62,831 nt of DNA from an uncultured Oscillospiraceae bacterium (GTDB taxonomy: Bacteria; Bacillota; Clostridia; Oscillospirales; Oscillospiraceae): positions 1 to 62,831 of the forward strand of contig CALWZP010000014.1 of assembly GCA_944386055.1 (NCBI GenBank). The letters are read 5' to 3'. Below the pieces are notes generated by a model that did not search any database, was not told where the DNA came from, and saw nothing but the letters and a program-made list of their open reading frames with translations. This document shows positions 8,792 through 16,221 of this stretch, one piece after another. Each line of letters starts with the position of its first letter. Within the stretch, counting starts at the first letter, position 1. The translations under genes and the position numbers were made by a program.

Positions 8792-8802
8792 GTTGTGCAC
8801 CT

Positions 8803-8842
8803 CCTTATGGACATATGGCCTTCGGTCGCGCCGAAGGCAAGG
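8803..8842 (-). promoter_or_regulatory. structured leader of rpsF, candidate S6:S18 control site
   Basis: On the minus strand GCCTTCGG (8838-8831) pairs perfectly with CCGAAGGC (8825-8818) around a five-base loop. The flanking CCTT (8842-8839) can pair with AAGG of the ribosome site (8806-8803), so folding would hide the start of rpsF. S6:S18 feedback on rpsF leaders is known in many bacteria. I infer but cannot prove that this is such a site. Confidence 0.5.
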
Positions 8843-8872
8843 ATAGAAACCCGTCTTGAGACAGGCCCTATT

Positions 8873-8900
8873 ATTATACCGGAATTTTCGGGGATGTCAA
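8873..8900 (-). promoter_or_regulatory. promoter of rpsF-ssb-rpsR
   Basis: On the minus strand perfect TTGACA (8895-8900) and perfect TATAAT (8873-8878) are separated by 16 bases, about 80 bases upstream of rpsF. Confidence 0.88.
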
Positions 8901-9149
8901 GGATTTTCTGCGCCTGTCGTGTGGGACATGTTCTTCTATTGCGGGCGTTCCGCGGCCCTGAGGTCTGTGCCGTTGTTTCGCCTGAGGGCGAGTTCCTTTC
9001 TGCGTGCGCAGAAAGGAACCAAAGACGCGCTTAAGAACCCACGGTTCTTAAGAATCTCCTTTCATGGTGACCTGGGGGCGGGGTACAGAATGCGGGCGGG
9101 TCTGGGACCCGCCCCTACGGAAGGGCGTGCCGGGGTCGGCCCCGTCCAA

Positions 9150-9296
9150 GCTCCCTTGAAAAGGGGGCTGTCGCCGCCAAAGGCGGTGACTGGGAGTTTC
9201 TCCTCTCCTGCCGGGGCCGTGGAGAAGAACAGGCGCAAAGAAACCCTCCGTCACGGCTTCGCCGTGCCACCTCCCTTTTCAAGGGAGGTTTTGAGG
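9150..9296. repeat. MITE-like palindromic intergenic repeat
   Basis: Two related ends face each other. The left end (9151-9200) starts CTCCCTTGAAAAGGGGGCTG and ends in GTGACTGGGAGTTTC. The right end (9240-9288), read in complement, starts CCTCCCTTGAAAAGGGAGG and ends in GTGACGGAGGGTTTC. Each end contains its own small hairpin. A GC-rich stem (GCGGGTC/GACCCGC) lies just to the left at 9093-9121. Elements of this look are common between genes in Oscillospiraceae genomes. The rest of the 8901-9598 gap is GC-rich, then AT-rich near 9460-9482, without a supported gene. Confidence 0.6.
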
Positions 9297-9511
9297 GGGG
9301 TGGCACGCTGATGGGGATGCCGGCCCCTGCATTAGGGGGAGTTTTGCGTGGGGTGCGGCGGGCGGGTCCGGGAGGCGACCCGCGCGGGACCGCCAAAAAT
9401 TTTGAAGCCCGGAATCCATTGGGGCACAGTGCTTTGCGCTGTTTTTTCAACCTGTGCGGAAAAATTTTTTGAAAAAATTTCGAAAATCCTGTCATTGGAG
9501 GCCCCTCTCAT

Positions 9512-9535
9512 CCGTCTTATCAATAGAGAGGCCGG
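9512..9535 (+). promoter_or_regulatory. candidate ECF-type promoter of the sigma factor gene
   Basis: CGTCTTATCAATAGAGAGG followed by CCGG lies about 65 bases before the sigma gene. A near copy, CGTCTATATCTATAGAGAGG followed by GCCGG, lies at 12205-12229 before another gene of the cluster. CGTC is a common ECF -10 core, and both copies follow AT tracts ending in TTCGA about 32 to 34 bases upstream. This suggests self-control, which is an inference. Confidence 0.45.
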
Positions 9536-9598
9536 CATGGACACAGATGCCCGGCCCTGATAGAATTGAGTGCAGAAATAGAAAAGGAGAGGGTGCCC

Positions 9599-10135
9599 TT
9601 GCTGATCTATCTGGCCGTTTTGGATAACCCTGATCTGGAAGATGAATTCCGCGCCTTTTTTCACCGGTACAGCGCCCTGGCCCTGCGCCTGGCCCGGCGT
9701 TATCTGGACGCCAGCCTGGCAGAGGACGCGGTGCAGGACAGCTTCATCGCCGCCGCCCGCCGTTTTTCCATGCTCATGGACCGCAGTGAGGCACAGCGGA
9801 AAAGCTATCTGCTGATCACCGTGCGCAACCGGGCCATCGACCTTCTGCGCTGGGAGGGGCGGTACACCGGCCTGGAGGAGAGCGAGCCGCTGCCCGGCGG
9901 GCTGTCCGGGGAACAGGCTGCCGTGGCCGCTGCGGGCTATGACGCCCTGGTGGAGCTGATCCTGTCCATGCCCCCCACCTATCGGGAGGTGCTGGAGCGC
10001 CGCCTGATCTTAGAAGAGACCCCGGAGGAGGCCGCGGCGGCCATGGGCCTGTCCCGTCAGGCGGTAAACGCCCGCTTCGCCCGGGGGCGGAAGCTGCTGC
10101 GGGACCGGCTGCTGGAGGAGGGGATTTCACCATGA
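9599..10135 (+). CDS. ECF-type RNA polymerase sigma factor
   Basis: The 178-residue product is a sigma-70 family factor of the extracytoplasmic-function type. Region 2 (about 10-85) includes RRYLDASLAEDAVQDSFIAA and the -10 recognition part LLITVRNRAIDLLR. Region 4 (about 120-170) includes MPPTYREVLERRLILEETPE and the helix-turn-helix AAAAMGLSRQAVNARFARGR. The likely start is TTG at 9599, with AGGAG 9 bases upstream; GTG at 9593 is too close to that site. Its stop overlaps the next gene by ATGA, so the partner protein is co-translated. The target genes are unknown, but see the shared motif at 9512 and 12204. Confidence 0.85.
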   Translation: MLIYLAVLDNPDLEDEFRAFFHRYSALALRLARRYLDASLAEDAVQDSFIAAARRFSMLMDRSEAQRKSYLLITVRNRAIDLLRWEGRYTGLEESEPLPGGLSGEQAAVAAAGYDALVELILSMPPTYREVLERRLILEETPEEAAAAMGLSRQAVNARFARGRKLLRDRLLEEGISP

Positions 10136-10785
10136 CAGAAGAGGAAGTGGACCTGCGGATCCGAAACGCCCTGCTCGCCGCCGCGACTGCGGAGGCTGCG
10201 CCCCTGCCCGGGGAGACGGAGCCACCCATTCCCCTGTCCCTGCGGCGGCGGATGCGCCATCTGCTCTCCGACCCCTTCGGCAAAAAGCTGCTGGAGGCCA
10301 GTCAGAGGATGGGGGGCGCGGCCCTCTCCGAGCAGGGGTGGCTGCCTCGGGGCGACTCCGGCATCTGGACGCGAGTGGCACGGTTCCTGGGGCGGCACAC
10401 CCCCCTGAAGCCTCCCGCCGGTGCCGGACCCGATGCTCCCCTGACGGGTTGGGCCCCCGCCTGGTTGCCAGAGGGGTACGCCCCTGTCTCCACCCAGGAC
10501 AGTCCCGCGCTCCGGCAGAGTCTCTACGCCCGCGGCGAGGAGAGCCTTACCTTCACCGCCTCTGCCGGGGACGGCCCTCTGCCGGTGGAACAGGAGGGGC
10601 GGGAAGAGCGCCCGATCTCGGTGGCAGGGCGGCCCGGCTATCTGCTCCCCCACGCCGCCCCCGGCGGCCCCACCTGCCTGGTGTGGTTCGAAGAGGCGGA
10701 GGGCGTGGTGTTCACCCTCACCGGCGCCCTGCCGGAGGAGGAACTGCTGCAGGTGGCCGCCAGCGTAAAGAAAACGCCGGGCTGA
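10132..10785 (+). CDS. DUF4367-like protein, probable regulator partner of the ECF sigma factor
   Basis: The 217-residue product overlaps the sigma gene by four bases, the usual place for an anti-sigma factor. No membrane segment is clear. The N-terminal third is helical and charged (MTEEEVDLRIRNALLAAATA). The C-terminal part, ending LVWFEEAEGVVFTLTGALPE then EELLQVAASVK, resembles the DUF4367 fold seen in sigma-linked proteins. Function as an anti-sigma factor is inferred from position only. An ordinary zinc-binding anti-sigma motif is not seen. Confidence 0.55.
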   Translation: MTEEEVDLRIRNALLAAATAEAAPLPGETEPPIPLSLRRRMRHLLSDPFGKKLLEASQRMGGAALSEQGWLPRGDSGIWTRVARFLGRHTPLKPPAGAGPDAPLTGWAPAWLPEGYAPVSTQDSPALRQSLYARGEESLTFTASAGDGPLPVEQEGREERPISVAGRPGYLLPHAAPGGPTCLVWFEEAEGVVFTLTGALPEEELLQVAASVKKTPG

Positions 10786-10859
10786 CCGCCCCCGGCGCGC
10801 TCGGAGCCGCCGCACCTGAAAAATCATGATATCGACGATCGTGGAAAGGAGGATCTGTC

Positions 10860-11423
10860 ATGCTCAACGCCATCCCCCACCCCTGGATCCGGTTCGGGGC
10901 CACCTCCCTGGACTGCGTCCTGGTGAACCTGTGCCTGACCGCGGCGGAGGCCGTGTACGGCGGGCCCCTGTTCCCCCGGCTGTCCGCGCTGCTCCAGTCG
11001 CTCCCGTCCCAGTGGCTCCAGCGCCTCGGCTCCACGGCCGACACGGTGGTCTCGTTCCTCCTCGTGGCGGTGCTGGAGGCGGTGCTGCTGTGCACCCTGG
11101 GCACCACCCCGGGCAAGGCGCTCATGGGCCTTACCCTGCGCCGGGCGGACGGGGGAAAGCTCACCCCCGCCCAGTCCGCGGCCCGGGCCGCCGGGAAATT
11201 CGTCTATGGCAACGGGCTGGGCATCTTCCTGATCTCCGCCATCGCCCAGATCCGCAGCTTCACCCGCTGCCAGGATGGGGAGCCCCTGCGCTGGGAGGCG
11301 GACCACTCCTACACCATGGCGGAGCGGCCCAAGTGGGTCCGTCTGGCCACCTATCTCATCGCCGCCGCCGTGATCGGCATCCCGCTGTTTTATCTGCGGT
11401 CCCTGGCAGGCGGCGGGGCATAA
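10860..11423 (+). CDS. RDD family membrane protein
   Basis: The 187-residue product has the RDD-family layout. A short N-terminus with HPWIRFGATSLDCVLVN holds the Arg and Asp signature residues. Hydrophobic segments lie at about 15-30, 65-82, 115-130 and 162-180. The conserved loop LGTTPGKALMGLTLRRADGG falls between them. AAAGGAGG precedes the ATG. RDD proteins are poorly understood; some act in ion or small-molecule transport. It lies in the same strand cluster as the sigma gene, 75 bases after the DUF4367-like gene. Confidence 0.8.
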   Translation: MLNAIPHPWIRFGATSLDCVLVNLCLTAAEAVYGGPLFPRLSALLQSLPSQWLQRLGSTADTVVSFLLVAVLEAVLLCTLGTTPGKALMGLTLRRADGGKLTPAQSAARAAGKFVYGNGLGIFLISAIAQIRSFTRCQDGEPLRWEADHSYTMAERPKWVRLATYLIAAAVIGIPLFYLRSLAGGGA

Positions 11424-11442
11424 GAGGAAGGAGGAGACATCC

Positions 11443-12060
11443 ATGACAAAGAAGAAGGCAGGCATCCTCATCGCGTTGGCCGCGGCGGTGGTCATCCTGG
11501 CGGGGCTGTGGTTCTTCCTGGGCCGGGGCGGCGGCGGGGGAAACGGCGTGTCCATGACGGCCTCGGAGTTCCAGACCTATTTCACCTCCGGCCAGCTGCC
11601 CGCCGGGCGGGGCTCCCCCACCCTGGAACTCCAGAGCGCGGCCTACGACCCGGGCACCCGGGCGGTGACCCTCGCCGGGACGGTGTCCGACGGCGGCGCG
11701 GCCCGGGACTTCTCCCTCACCGGCACCCTGTACAACAGCTATCAGGCCGCCGCCGGGGTGAACAGCGCGGTGGGCATCCTCACCGATGAGACGGGGAACT
11801 TTCAGCTGATCCTGTGCAACCTCTGGCTGTCCGACCAGGACCCCGCCGTACAGATGGACGAGGCCATGGCGGGCCGGCCCCATCTGAAGCTGTATCTGGA
11901 GGACCTGAGCTCCGGGCGGCTGTGCTTCTTCGAGACGGAGGTGCCCGCCGCCCTCACGGAGGTGTCCATCCCCGTGGGGGAGGACACCCAGTGCCCCGAC
12001 ATGCTCTATGACATGACCTGGTTCGCCCGGTACATCCAGGGGACGGTCTCCGCGGGCTGA
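11443..12060 (+). CDS. single-pass membrane-anchored protein, unknown function
   Basis: The 205-residue product has one N-terminal membrane segment (about 6-26, AGILIALAAAVVILAGLWFF), a Gly-rich linker, and an extracytoplasmic domain of mostly beta character (TLELQSAAYDPGTRAVTLAG and following). I do not recognise the domain. GGAAGGAGG precedes the ATG. It follows the RDD gene by 19 bases and ends at a strong terminator, so the two are likely one transcript with the sigma operon. A role in sensing or cell-surface work under the ECF factor is a guess. Confidence 0.6.
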   Translation: MTKKKAGILIALAAAVVILAGLWFFLGRGGGGGNGVSMTASEFQTYFTSGQLPAGRGSPTLELQSAAYDPGTRAVTLAGTVSDGGAARDFSLTGTLYNSYQAAAGVNSAVGILTDETGNFQLILCNLWLSDQDPAVQMDEAMAGRPHLKLYLEDLSSGRLCFFETEVPAALTEVSIPVGEDTQCPDMLYDMTWFARYIQGTVSAG

Positions 12061-12068
12061 CCCCCTCC

Positions 12069-12109
12069 GCCCCCGGCGGGAGATGTTCTCCCACGCCGGG
12101 GGCGTTTTT
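12069..12109 (+). terminator. terminator closing the ECF sigma cluster
   Basis: GCCCCCGGCG, then GGGAGA and TCTCCC, then CGCCGGGGGC form a hairpin followed by GTTTTT. It lies 8 bases after the preceding stop. Confidence 0.85.
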
Positions 12110-12131
12110 GGTTCCCTTTCCTGCGCCGCCA

Positions 12132-12229
12132 TGGTATACTGGACACACAGGGCCCGGTCCCAAAAAATTTTTTTCGATTTTTGCGAAGAAACGGCGCGGT
12201 CGTGCGTCTATATCTATAGAGAGGGCCGG
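12132..12229 (+). promoter_or_regulatory. promoter region with two candidate start signals
   Basis: An extended -10 (TGGTATACT, 12132-12140) without a good -35 lies first. The second signal is CGTCTATATCTATAGAGAGG plus GCCGG (12205-12229), a near copy of the motif before the ECF sigma gene, about 60 bases upstream of the next start. The second copy may put this gene under the ECF factor. Confidence 0.4.
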
Positions 12230-12289
12230 AATCGGCCCGCCCGCGGGAAGGGTGGAACGGCATCCGCCCCGGAGAACAGGAGGTGTCCT

Positions 12290-13372
12290 ATGTCTGCATG
12301 GGTCAAACAGCACAAGCTTTTCCTCGCCCTCTTCGCCCTGATCCTGGCCGCCGCCGTCCTGGCGGTGGTGATGTGGAACTACACCCGGCCCCCGGAGACC
12401 TCGCTGTGGAAGTCCTTTGACGAGGAGACCCGCACCCTGACCCTTGAGGCCGGCCTCGGCTATACCATCGACAGCTTCACCGTCACCGACGCCAGCACCG
12501 GCGTCACCGTCTCCCTCACCGCCCCGCCCTTCCAGTACCGGATCGACGGCGCCGGCCCGCTGGAGATGTCCGTGCAGTACCGGGAACGGGAGGGAGAGGA
12601 GGTCTACACCGCCCAGGGCTCGGCCAGCATCAGCCCCCAGCCGGAGGACGGCGCGCACTCCATGGCGGTCCATCTGCCGGCCATCGGCACCGACGGCTGG
12701 GGCCGCTACCGCATCCCGGAGACCGACCCCTGCCCCATCTGCGGGGCCGCCGCCCCATCGGCGTCGCCGGACCTCCAGGCCCTGGCGGACGCGGCCTTTG
12801 CCGACCCGGCGGGGTGGGCCGGCGGGGACTTCTATGTGACCCTGGACCGGGCGGCCCTGTTCGCCGGGCCGGCGGAGGAGGGGGACCCCGCCTGCGCCCA
12901 CCCGCTGAGCAGCGGCCTGGCCTTCGTGCTCCCCGACGGGGCGGACCTGTCCCCGGAGGAGGCCGCCGCCCGGCTCACCGGGGCGCTGCTGGACTATTAC
13001 AGCACCCAGCGGGAGGGCTGCCCCTTCCGCGTCACCGCCTATGCCGTGGAGGAGCAGACCCTGATGGACCGGGCGGCCCTGCGCGCCATGGCGGAGGAGG
13101 CGGTCTCTTCCTGCGGGACAGAGGAGGAGGCCGCGGGGGCGCTGGCCTATCTCCAGGGGGAGTATCCCCTTCTGGACGAGGACATGTGGTGCCTGTTCCC
13201 CGACTTCCGCCTGGCCTGGGAGGGAGAGCTGTCCACCCTCGGGGCGATGCCCCAGGGGGAGGAGCTGATGCGCGTGACCCCGGACGGCTCCCCGGGGGGA
13301 AATCTGTGGGTGCTGATCCGGTACGACGGGCAGTACTGGCTCCAGCGCAGCGCGGCCCTGGCGGGCGGCTGA
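12290..13372 (+). CDS. single-pass membrane protein with large extracytoplasmic domain, unknown function
   Basis: The 360-residue product starts [20 protein letters not shown], with one membrane segment at about 9-30. A beta-rich part (about 40-130, including TYTAQ-like strands) and a CPICGAA motif near residue 145 follow. The rest is acidic, and a repeat unit is not evident. The start at 12290 is set by AGGAGG 7 bases upstream; an earlier in-frame ATG adds 69 residues that read like non-coding DNA. It stands alone between two terminators. The CxxC could bind metal or form a disulfide, but a single pair is weak evidence. Confidence 0.65.
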   Translation: MSAWVKQHKLFLALFALILAAAVLAVVMWNYTRPPETSLWKSFDEETRTLTLEAGLGYTIDSFTVTDASTGVTVSLTAPPFQYRIDGAGPLEMSVQYREREGEEVYTAQGSASISPQPEDGAHSMAVHLPAIGTDGWGRYRIPETDPCPICGAAAPSASPDLQALADAAFADPAGWAGGDFYVTLDRAALFAGPAEEGDPACAHPLSSGLAFVLPDGADLSPEEAAARLTGALLDYYSTQREGCPFRVTAYAVEEQTLMDRAALRAMAEEAVSSCGTEEEAAGALAYLQGEYPLLDEDMWCLFPDFRLAWEGELSTLGAMPQGEELMRVTPDGSPGGNLWVLIRYDGQYWLQRSAALAGG

Positions 13373-13385
13373 CCGGCGGCGATCG

Positions 13386-13424
13386 CCCCCGGCGGGAAAT
13401 GTTTTCCCGCCGGGGGCCTTTTTC
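13386..13424 (+). terminator. terminator upstream of pgi
   Basis: CCCCCGGCGGGAAA and TTTTCCCGCCGGGGG form a long perfect stem followed by CCTTTTT. Confidence 0.9.
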
Positions 13425-13446
13425 TGTTCCTTTCCCTGGCAGGATG

Positions 13447-13455
13447 TGGTATAAT
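13447..13455 (+). promoter_or_regulatory. extended -10 promoter of pgi
   Basis: TGGTATAAT with a perfect -10 (13450-13455) lies 79 bases before the pgi start. The -35 (TTCCTT at 13427-13432) is weak, so the TGG extension probably carries recognition. Confidence 0.6.
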
Positions 13456-13533
13456 ACCGATACGGAGATCCCGCCCATCAGAAGGGTCTCCCGGGCCCCT
13501 GGCCCGGAACAGAATACAAGAGGAGGATGTCCC

Positions 13534-14862
13534 ATGCTCACCGTCGATCTGTCCCATCTCGGCTCCGCAGTTCCCTCCGACTTTCTCGCCGCCCGGGCCG
13601 GCGCCCTGGCCCAGGCCCACGACAAGCTGCTCACCGGCACCGGGGCCGGGGGGGAGTTCACCGGGTGGGTGCGCCTGCCCCAGGCCTATGACCGGGAGGA
13701 ATTCGCCCGCATCCAGGATGCCGCCCGACGCATCCGGGAGGACTCGGAGGTGCTGGTGGTCATTGGCATCGGCGGGTCCTATCTGGGGGCCCGGGCGGTG
13801 ATCGAGCTGCTCACCTCCCAGAACTACAACCTCCGCCCCGACGGGGTGCAGGTGCTCTTCGCCGGCAACTCCCTGTCCTCCGACGCCCTGGCGGAGACCA
13901 TCGACCTGATCGGGGAGCGGGACTTCTCGGTGAATGTCATCTCCAAGTCGGGCACCACCACCGAGCCCGCCGTGGCCTTCCGCATCTTCCGGGCCCTGCT
14001 GGAGGAGCGCTACGGCAAGGAGGGAGCACGCCGGCGCATCTACGCCACCACCGACGCCCACCGGGGCGCCCTGAAGGGGCTGGCGGACGCGGAGGGGTAC
14101 GAGGAGTTCGTGGTCCCCGACGACATCGGCGGGCGGTACTCGGTGCTCACCGCGGTGGGGCTGCTGCCCATCGCCGCGGCGGGGCTGGACATCGGCGCCC
14201 TCATGGCCGGGGCCGCCCAGGCCATGGACGCCCTCTCCGCCCCCGGGGCGGACAACCCCGCCTGGCAGTACGCCGCCGCCCGCCACGCCCTGTACGAGGG
14301 GGGCAAGTCGGTGGAGCTGCTGGCCTGCTACGAGCCGTGCTTCCGCTTCTTCGCCGAGTGGTGGAAGCAGCTCTTCGGCGAGAGCGAGGGGAAGGAGGGC
14401 AAGGGCCTGTTCCCCGCCAGCGTGGAGTTCACCGCCGACCTGCACTCCATGGGTCAGTACATCCAGCAGGGCCGGCGGCTGATGTTCGAGACGGTCGTGT
14501 GCTTCGACGCCCCCCGGCGCACGGTGGCCATCCCCCGGGACAGCGGCGACGGGGATGGGCTGAACTTCCTGGCCGGGAGGGACCTGGACTTCGTGGCACG
14601 GCAGGCCCTGCGGGCGGTGGTGCTGGCCCATGTGGACGGAGGGGTGCCCAACCTGCTCCTCCATCTCCCCGCCCGTACCCCAGAGGCGGCGGGGCAGCTG
14701 ATCTATTTCTTTGAGTTTGCCTGCGGCCTGAGCGGCTATCTCCTGGGGGTCAACCCCTTCGACCAGCCGGGGGTGGAGGCCTATAAGAACAACATGTACG
14801 CTCTCCTTGGCAAGCCGGGATATGAGGAGCGGAAGGCCGAGCTGGAGGCCCGGCTGGGCTGA
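13534..14862 (+). CDS. pgi: glucose-6-phosphate isomerase
   Basis: This enzyme interconverts glucose-6-phosphate and fructose-6-phosphate in glycolysis. The 442-residue product has the length of the short bacterial form. Signatures include [20 protein letters not shown], the phosphate-binding [18 protein letters not shown], the region [16 protein letters not shown], and ELLACYEP, and a late [20 protein letters not shown] segment with the catalytic-type glutamine and lysine. GAGGAGG lies 7 bases before the ATG. It is monocistronic as far as can be seen. Confidence 0.97.
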   Translation: MLTVDLSHLGSAVPSDFLAARAGALAQAHDKLLTGTGAGGEFTGWVRLPQAYDREEFARIQDAARRIREDSEVLVVIGIGGSYLGARAVIELLTSQNYNLRPDGVQVLFAGNSLSSDALAETIDLIGERDFSVNVISKSGTTTEPAVAFRIFRALLEERYGKEGARRRIYATTDAHRGALKGLADAEGYEEFVVPDDIGGRYSVLTAVGLLPIAAAGLDIGALMAGAAQAMDALSAPGADNPAWQYAAARHALYEGGKSVELLACYEPCFRFFAEWWKQLFGESEGKEGKGLFPASVEFTADLHSMGQYIQQGRRLMFETVVCFDAPRRTVAIPRDSGDGDGLNFLAGRDLDFVARQALRAVVLAHVDGGVPNLLLHLPARTPEAAGQLIYFFEFACGLSGYLLGVNPFDQPGVEAYKNNMYALLGKPGYEERKAELEARLG

Positions 14863-14925
14863 CTCTGTTCTCCGCCTGGATGGGAGCGCTGTGTAAAACT
14901 TTCGGCAAATCTGCTTAAAATCCAG

Positions 14926-14954
14926 TTGCATGTGCCTGTCCAATATGGTATTCT
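14926..14954 (+). promoter_or_regulatory. promoter of the P-loop protein gene
   Basis: TTGCAT (14926-14931) and TATTCT (14949-14954) are 17 bases apart with TGG before the -10, 53 bases before the start. Confidence 0.7.
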
Positions 14955-15007
14955 TAGAGTACAGACCCGGAGGTTCATTCCGGCGGATCAAAAAGGAGTG
15001 ATCGACT

Positions 15008-15418
15008 ATGGTTAGAGTCATTATGGGAAAGAAGGGCTCCGGCAAGACCAAGCAGATGATCGACATGATCAACGCCGCCGTCACCACGGAGCATGGCAAT
15101 GTCGTGTGCATCGAGCGCGGCCCCAAGCTGACTTATGACATCCATTATAAAATTCGTCTGGTGGAGGCCGGCAATTACGACCTGGACAACTTCACCGCGC
15201 TGCGGGGCTTCATCTGCGGCCTGTGCGCCGGTGACTATGACATCACCCACATCTTCATCGACAGCCTGTGCAAGGTGGTCCCCAGCGAGGTGAACAACGA
15301 GGTGGAGGACTTCCTGGACTGGCTGAACTCCTTCTCCGAGAAGCACAACATCAAGTTCACCGTCACCATCAGCGCCGATGCCGAGCTGGCCCACGAGGGC
15401 ATCAAGAAATTCTTCTGA
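15008..15418 (+). CDS. small P-loop NTPase-like protein, unknown function
   Basis: The 136-residue product begins MVRVIMGKKGSGKTKQMIDM, with a clear Walker A (GKKGSGKT, 7-14). A hydrophobic strand with an acidic end, THIFIDSLCK (about 80-89), may be the Walker B. It is too short for a full motor ATPase and has no membrane segment. The last part carries a helix and strand unit (FSEKHNIKFTVTISADAEL). AAAGGAGTG precedes the ATG. It is a single gene with a good promoter and a perfect terminator, so it is probably well expressed. Automatic annotation might call it PilT-like on the P-loop alone, which I do not accept. Confidence 0.7.
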   Translation: MVRVIMGKKGSGKTKQMIDMINAAVTTEHGNVVCIERGPKLTYDIHYKIRLVEAGNYDLDNFTALRGFICGLCAGDYDITHIFIDSLCKVVPSEVNNEVEDFLDWLNSFSEKHNIKFTVTISADAELAHEGIKKFF

Positions 15419-15443
15419 TCCGCAGGAATCTGAGTTGAAAACA

Positions 15444-15484
15444 GGCACGGGGCGCCGTTATGGCGCCCCGTGCCTTGACTTTTT
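15444..15484. terminator. terminator between the P-loop gene and the TetR gene
   Basis: GGCACGGGGCGCC and GGCGCCCCGTGCC form a perfect 13-bp stem with a five-base loop, then TTGACTTTTT on the plus strand. It lies between converging genes. The plus-strand T run is the stronger one. Confidence 0.88.
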
Positions 15485-15504
15485 CTGTTTCAATCCGTGC
15501 CGGG

Positions 15505-16101
15505 TTATCTCTCCCCCGCCCCCGGCCGCAGCCCCGGGAGGAGCAGCTCCAGGCACTCCAGCATCCGCGCCTCCAGGTCGTACGCCCCGTTTCGGGAGCA
15601 CCAGTCGTAGCACACCCCCCGCAGGCAGAGGAAGATGTCGTCCACCACCCGCGCCGCCTCCAGCCGGCGGGTGATCCGGCCGCTCTCCTGGCCCCGGCGG
15701 ACCACCTCCTCCAGCACCTCCTGCTGGCTTTTCCGCCGGGCGAACCACTCGTTGTCCGGGGTGTACATCACCCGCACCGTCTCCACCCCGGTGCGGATGT
15801 TCAGCCGGGCGTAGTGGGACACAAACACCCGCAGGGCCTCCTCTGTATCCGCCCCAGCCGTCTCCTGCCGCACCACGGTAGAGAAATAGGTCTCGCCGTC
15901 GGCGTACAGGGCCCGGAGGATGTCCGTCTTGCCGTCAAAGTAGGAGTAAAAGGAGCCCACTGCGGTGCCCGCCCGGGTGCAGATCTCCCGGATGGTTGTC
16001 CCCCGATAGCCTTTCTCCTTCATCAGCTCCAGCGCCGCCTCCAGGATCGTCTGCCTGGTGACGGCGGATTTTTTATAGGTCCGTCTGGGCGTGCCCGCCA
16101 T
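15505..16101 (-). CDS. TetR/AcrR family transcriptional regulator
   Basis: The 198-residue product has an N-terminal TetR helix-turn-helix (about 10-58) with TRQTILEAALELMKEKGYRG and REICTRAGTAVGSFYSYFDG, matching the family. The rest is the variable ligand-binding and dimer domain. The start at 16101 is chosen because GGGAGGG lies 8 bases upstream. It has its own promoter. Its partner gene is unclear: the SLH and exporter operon runs in the same direction upstream, and no pump is divergent to it. The ligand is unknown. Confidence 0.88.
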   Translation of the reverse strand: MAGTPRRTYKKSAVTRQTILEAALELMKEKGYRGTTIREICTRAGTAVGSFYSYFDGKTDILRALYADGETYFSTVVRQETAGADTEEALRVFVSHYARLNIRTGVETVRVMYTPDNEWFARRKSQQEVLEEVVRRGQESGRITRRLEAARVVDDIFLCLRGVCYDWCSRNGAYDLEARMLECLELLLPGLRPGAGER

Positions 16102-16135
16102 GGTGACATCCCTCCCGTGCATTGAGCTTTGTTTT

Positions 16136-16165
16136 ATTCTATCCCGTTCCCGGCGGTGCTGTCAA
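16136..16165 (-). promoter_or_regulatory. promoter of the TetR gene
   Basis: On the minus strand TTGACA (16160-16165) and TAGAAT (16136-16141) are 18 bases apart, 35 bases upstream of the start. It directly follows the SLH terminator. Confidence 0.7.
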
Positions 16166-16166
16166 C

Positions 16167-16205
16167 GGAAAAGGGCGCCGGTCCGGTACAGCCGGACCGG
16201 CGCCC
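16167..16205 (-). terminator. terminator of the exporter-SLH operon
   Basis: On the minus strand GGCGCCGGTCCGG and CCGGACCGGCGCC form a perfect stem around CTGTA, followed by CTTTTCC, 16 bases after the SLH gene stop. Confidence 0.85.
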
Positions 16206-16221
16206 GAGGCGCATTTGGGGG

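Noticed and set aside
12132-12140. Sigma-A promoter of the 12290 gene as sole promoter
   Set aside because: The -10 is good but no -35 is seen and the leader would be about 145 bases; kept only as one of two options.
12814-13533. N-terminal extension of 240 codons before pgi
   Set aside because: It crosses a terminator and overlaps another gene out of frame; pgi has its own promoter and GGAGG site.
15008-15418. PilT twitching motility ATPase
   Set aside because: Only a Walker A is shared; it is too short and lacks the Asp and His boxes of PilT.
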